From NCBI GenBank assembly GCA_002422315.1, contig DIUJ01000058.1, forward strand, positions 1-26,302: 26,302 nt of DNA. Direction: 5' to 3'. The notes beneath the pieces were generated by a model. That model worked only from the letters and a program-made list of their open reading frames with translations. It was not told where the DNA came from and made no database searches. Position 1 is the first letter of the stretch; every line of letters starts with the position of its first letter. The DNA comes from Bacteroidetes bacterium UBA6161. GTDB lineage: Bacteria > Bacteroidota > Bacteroidia > NS11-12g > UBA955. A program made the translations under genes and the position numbers. This document shows, in pieces, positions 23,132-26,302 of this stretch.

Positions 23132-25917
23132 GCTGCTTGTATTTTATTGGTTAGGAAAATTATTTCGTCAATCTCTTTTTGGTTGAAAATTCCTCTTATT
23201 CCTTCGGGGTGAAGCATGGTGAAAGGAGATTCAATTAGGTTTCGTTTGCTCACATCACCTTTTTCCAATACAAAGTTTTTGAGCAAGTCCAAAAATTGCA
23301 GTTGTCGGCTGGTGAGGTAACTGTGTTTGGCAATAAAATCATCAAATGCTTTGGTAACGGTTTCGGCAAAGGTTTCCAATTGCTCAATGCCCAAAATATG
23401 TTTGATGAATTGCACCAATGCCGCTTTGCGGTGGTTGTATACCTTGCGAAGCAAATCAATAGTAATATGCGGATGATTGTTGTGTAATTCTTCTGCTAAT
23501 TGTTCTGCTTCATCCGTTGTGATTTCCTGACCTTGTTTTAGTTTTTGTAAAATCGGACTGCTTGAAACCAGTTCGTTGATTTTCTTTTCTACCAATTCAC
23601 GGTATTTAGCTACACTCAACGCTTCGTGTTGCGGACCAAACTCTACAAATTCTTTTTCAGCAACAATGTCTTTAAAGTTGAATTTTGCAGGAGCTAACGG
23701 AATAACCGCTTCACGAAATTTCATCAATGGCGAAAGTTTCTGAATCAGTTCTTCAAACTTTTCTTCATTTATGGTTGACCAAAAATGGTTGCTTTGTGCT
23801 TGTCGAATCAATTCTTGTTCTCTTGCTACAATGTTAATGCTCAAAGGAAGTTCACCAATTTCTTCAATGATGCTTTCTTTCAGTGTTTCAAACTTTTCGG
23901 TTTCACCTGATAAATGTGCCAAAGAAATTTCAACAATATCTTTTTCAAATCGCATGGCTTTGAAATCAACATCTGAAACCGTGCGAAGCAAGGGTTTTAC
24001 CACTGCTTCTAAAAATTCCATTTTGTCAGGGGTTAGATTGTTCCAAAAGTTTTCATCTTCTAAGCGTTGCAATTCATGTTTAGCTTCCATGATTACAACT
24101 GAATTTTTCGGAAGAGCTTTAACTTGTTTTCTGATTTTCAGAACTTCCTTATTTACAATTTCAGAATTGCTTTGTGTTCGGGCTTCTTCAATCTTTTCCA
24201 ATCGCACACCGAACAAGCGAACTGGCAAAGGAATTTGTCCTTTTAGTTCCTTGCCTCTCGGGTTTAGTTTGAAATACTCAAAATTGTCCCAACAATCGAG
24301 AATCAGGAAATTATCCTTTTGAGTGCACCAAGGTTTAATTTTTTCAGGTTCGAGTAAACGAGTTCCTCTGCCTATCATCTGCCAAAACTTGGTGTAGCTG
24401 TAAACGGGTTTTGCAAAAACTAAATTTACCAATTCACGAACATCAATGCCCGTGTCAAGCATGTCAACACTAATGGCAATTCGTGGCATGTCATTGTGAA
24501 CAAACTGGTCGAGTAAACCGCCTTTGCCGTAAACTCTTGGGTCTTCACTTACCAATACTTTAGCTAATTCGCCTTTGTATTCGGGATAAAGTGAATCGAA
24601 TATTTCTTCAACACGTCTTGCATGTGCTTTTGAAATACAAAAGAAAATCGTTTTTCCTGGCAATACTCCGTTGGCATCTTTGATACTTTCTTCCATGAAT
24701 TCTCGGACAATCAAAGCATTCGTTCCTCTGTTGATTACCTTCTTTTCAATCTCTGTTCCTTCGTAATTGATTTCTTCAATTTCCTTTCCTTCCAACATAA
24801 GTTTCTGTTGGTCTTCCAAAGTAATTGTCCGTTTATTTATTCCTTCGTCCTGAAATTTGGTTTTGATTTTCATTACCTGAAAATTGCTCAGGAATGGTGG
24901 ATTGTGATTTACTGCTTCATCATATGAATATGCAAAAGTCGGAACGCCATCTTCACATTCAAACAATTGAAATGTATTATGGTCAATCACATCTGTTGGC
25001 GTGGCTGTTAAGCCAAGCGTAATGGTATTGAAGTAATCAAGAATTTCCTGATAGGTGTTGTAAATGCTTCGGTGGCTTTCGTCCACCACAATTAAGTCAA
25101 AGAAATGTGGACTTAATGATTTTTCTTCATTGCGTATTACGTTCAACATGGTCGGATAAGTTGAAACATAAATTCGTCTGTCGGTTGCAATTTCCTTTTC
25201 TCCTTGTTTTGGCCAGCGTGGTTCGTTAGGCAAATGTTCTTTGAATGCTTCCAGTGATTGGTCACGGAGTGCGATTCTATCAACCAAGAATAAAACCCGT
25301 TCTGCCCAACCTGCTCTCATTAGTGCGTCAACTAAAGCAATGCAAGTTCTCGTCTTGCCTGTGCCTGTCGCCATTACCAATAAGAATTTGCGTTTTCGTT
25401 TCTCAACGGCTTCCATCACCGCACGGATTGAAGCAATCTGATAATTCCGTCCTGCAATTTTGGTATTGATAAGTTCACCTGCTAGTTGCTTTCTCGCTTT
25501 ACGGATGTAGGCATAGCGTTCAAGGTCGTCACGGGTCGGAAAACCATAGACTTTTTTTGGTGGATAGTTGTCTAAGTCCCAAAAGTAAATGTCGTGTCCG
25601 TTGGTATAAAAGCAAAAAGGCAAGTCAACGCCTTGTGTTTGTTTGATATTGTAGCAATATTGTTTGGCTTGTTCTCGACCGAGTGCAGCGTCCACAGAAG
25701 TCTTTTTGGCTTCAACAACTGCAAGCGGCTTGCCGTCTTTGCCCAATAAAACATAGTCGCTGTATTGGTGTCCTGCGTATGGTGTTGCTGGTTCTTCTAC
25801 AACTGTCAAGTGAATATCAAATTCCTCAATTACCTGAGTGCGGTCAGTCACATTCCAGCCTGCTTGTTTTAAGCGGTGGTCAATGATTTCTTTCCTTGTC
25901 AGTTTTTCGTTCTTCAC
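23128..25917 (-). CDS. hsdR: Type I restriction-modification endonuclease/translocase HsdR
   Basis: A 929-residue motor and nuclease subunit. The N-terminal nuclease has D54 and E69-A-K71 of the PD-(D/E)xK type. The helicase has Walker A ATGTGKT (183-189), DESH (279-282), LTATP (~303-307) and QMIGRGTR further on. The C-terminal region resembles the EcoEI-type HsdR C-terminal domain, which contacts the methylase. The start is GTG, as no ATG lies near; the residue order from KNEKLTRKEIIDHRLKQAGW matches the family start. It opens the six-gene operon. Only a weak TATTTTG (25946-25952, minus) is visible as a possible -7 element. Confidence 0.93.
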   Translation of the reverse strand: MKNEKLTRKEIIDHRLKQAGWNVTDRTQVIEEFDIHLTVVEEPATPYAGHQYSDYVLLGKDGKPLAVVEAKKTSVDAALGREQAKQYCYNIKQTQGVDLPFCFYTNGHDIYFWDLDNYPPKKVYGFPTRDDLERYAYIRKARKQLAGELINTKIAGRNYQIASIRAVMEAVEKRKRKFLLVMATGTGKTRTCIALVDALMRAGWAERVLFLVDRIALRDQSLEAFKEHLPNEPRWPKQGEKEIATDRRIYVSTYPTMLNVIRNEEKSLSPHFFDLIVVDESHRSIYNTYQEILDYFNTITLGLTATPTDVIDHNTFQLFECEDGVPTFAYSYDEAVNHNPPFLSNFQVMKIKTKFQDEGINKRTITLEDQQKLMLEGKEIEEINYEGTEIEKKVINRGTNALIVREFMEESIKDANGVLPGKTIFFCISKAHARRVEEIFDSLYPEYKGELAKVLVSEDPRVYGKGGLLDQFVHNDMPRIAISVDMLDTGIDVRELVNLVFAKPVYSYTKFWQMIGRGTRLLEPEKIKPWCTQKDNFLILDCWDNFEYFKLNPRGKELKGQIPLPVRLFGVRLEKIEEARTQSNSEIVNKEVLKIRKQVKALPKNSVVIMEAKHELQRLEDENFWNNLTPDKMEFLEAVVKPLLRTVSDVDFKAMRFEKDIVEISLAHLSGETEKFETLKESIIEEIGELPLSINIVAREQELIRQAQSNHFWSTINEEKFEELIQKLSPLMKFREAVIPLAPAKFNFKDIVAEKEFVEFGPQHEALSVAKYRELVEKKINELVSSSPILQKLKQGQEITTDEAEQLAEELHNNHPHITIDLLRKVYNHRKAALVQFIKHILGIEQLETFAETVTKAFDDFIAKHSYLTSRQLQFLDLLKNFVLEKGDVSKRNLIESPFTMLHPEGIRGIFNQKEIDEIIFLTNKIQAA

Positions 25918-25990
25918 TTTTTATATTCTAAAATTTATAGTTGGTCAAAATACGTAAAAAATCTGTTTTGTTGTCCGAATGCTCTGTCAG

Positions 25991-26076
25991 TGCGTTGGCA
26001 GAAACGGCTCTTTGGCTATTGCCTGAAGGGTTGGCTTGTGCGGTTGGGGCAAAAGCCAATGTGCCGTTTGCGGGTC
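25991..26076 (-). repeat. Hairpin a4 with CTCTTT/AATGTG internal loop
   Basis: Arms 26002-26023 and 26048-26069 pair at 19 of 22 positions, again with two T-T mismatches around a C-G pair. TGCGTTGGCA precedes it. The loop shares GGGTTGGCTTGTGCG with a1. It lies 74 nt upstream of the hsdR start and marks the right end of the restriction/RT island. The gap 25918-26302 holds nothing else I recognise except the element end at 26267. Confidence 0.75.
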
Positions 26077-26266
26077 GGCATAAAATTAAATTAAAAAAAA
26101 TGTGCGGTGGGGAAAATAAAAAATACAGAAGGGTCGGCAATGAGTGTCGGCTTACTCGTTGCTCGTTTGAAATATGGTCTGTATGTTGGTCACCTGTCAA
26201 AATGGTTTGTCTGTGTTAATTCGTTTATGTTTTAGTCGTCTGTTTATTGTTGCACTGTCGTCTTTT

Positions 26267-26302
26267 AGGCTTACTGGTAACGTCAGTTCGTCTAAAAACC
26301 TC
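26267..26302 (-). repeat. Start of a further cassette-boundary element (cut by window end)
   Basis: AGGCTTACTGGTAAC (26267-26281) is the inverted counterpart of the right core of b3 (14 of 15). It is followed by TCTAAAAACCTC, found at the same place in repeats A, B and C after their GTAAC core. The window ends inside this element, which probably is a fourth member of the A/B/C type. Confidence 0.55.

Noticed and set aside
25928..26219. Open frames on both strands at the right end
   Set aside because: Both strands are open across hairpin a4, a typical effect of a palindrome; neither has a recognisable product.

Overview
The window looks like chromosomal DNA of a member of the Bacteroidota. 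Base composition is AT-rich. Two candidate promoters fit the TTG / TAnnTTTG pattern of that phylum. The families fit too: a DUF5687 ABC permease, a LytTR two-component pair, a BT4734-like primase and IS1182-type transposase debris. Every supported gene is on the minus strand, so transcription runs right to left.

Layout in the direction of transcription (high to low coordinate). (1) 25917-16300 is a compact six-gene operon: HsdR, an LpxR-like outer-membrane lipid A deacylase, HsdM, HsdS, an archaeo-eukaryotic-type primase (BT4734/VirE-N plus PriCT-2) and an unusual reverse transcriptase (RT). Junctions overlap by 4 nt or nearly touch, except for 85 nt before the RT. There a 21-bp inverted repeat encloses about 131 nt that overlap the end of the primase gene, a candidate structured RNA. 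(2) 15898-14926 is a DUF1643 gene with an in-frame stop, then a small GIY-YIG-like gene. (3) 14590-7939 is an ion-transport island: a LytS-type kinase and LytTR regulator, an SLC13 transporter plus DUF202 protein, and an outer-membrane protein, a CPA2 antiporter and a small membrane protein. A shared 24-bp motif lies 77-81 nt upstream of both transporter units and is a good candidate regulator site. (4) 7595-4968 holds an IS1182 transposase fragment, an orphan XRE antitoxin-like gene, a TIMP-like/TonB fusion and an unknown gene, with near-identical ~265-bp repeats between them. (5) 4574-594 holds a GT39-like glycosyltransferase and an ABC exporter pair. Positions 1-572 are a ~186-bp tandem repeat that probably continues off the left edge.

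The most interesting signal is in the gaps. Units 1-4 are separated by attC-like elements: 133-137 bp imperfect palindromes with AAC...GTT cores, or the ~265-bp repeats with similar cores. The outer ends of a unit are complementary to each other rather than to the other half of the same element, as expected for inserted integron cassettes. GTTACCAGTA-GCCT brackets the whole 10.2-kb restriction/RT operon (14 of 15 bp) and GTTAGCGGT brackets the DUF1643 unit (9 of 9). Inside these, each of the two large islands is flanked by a second hairpin class with covarying stems and a conserved CTCTTT/AATGTG internal loop. No integrase is present in the window. My working view is an integrase-less cassette array carrying very large cassettes, one of them a composite defence operon. 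The sequence correspondences are read directly; the mobility mechanism is inference.
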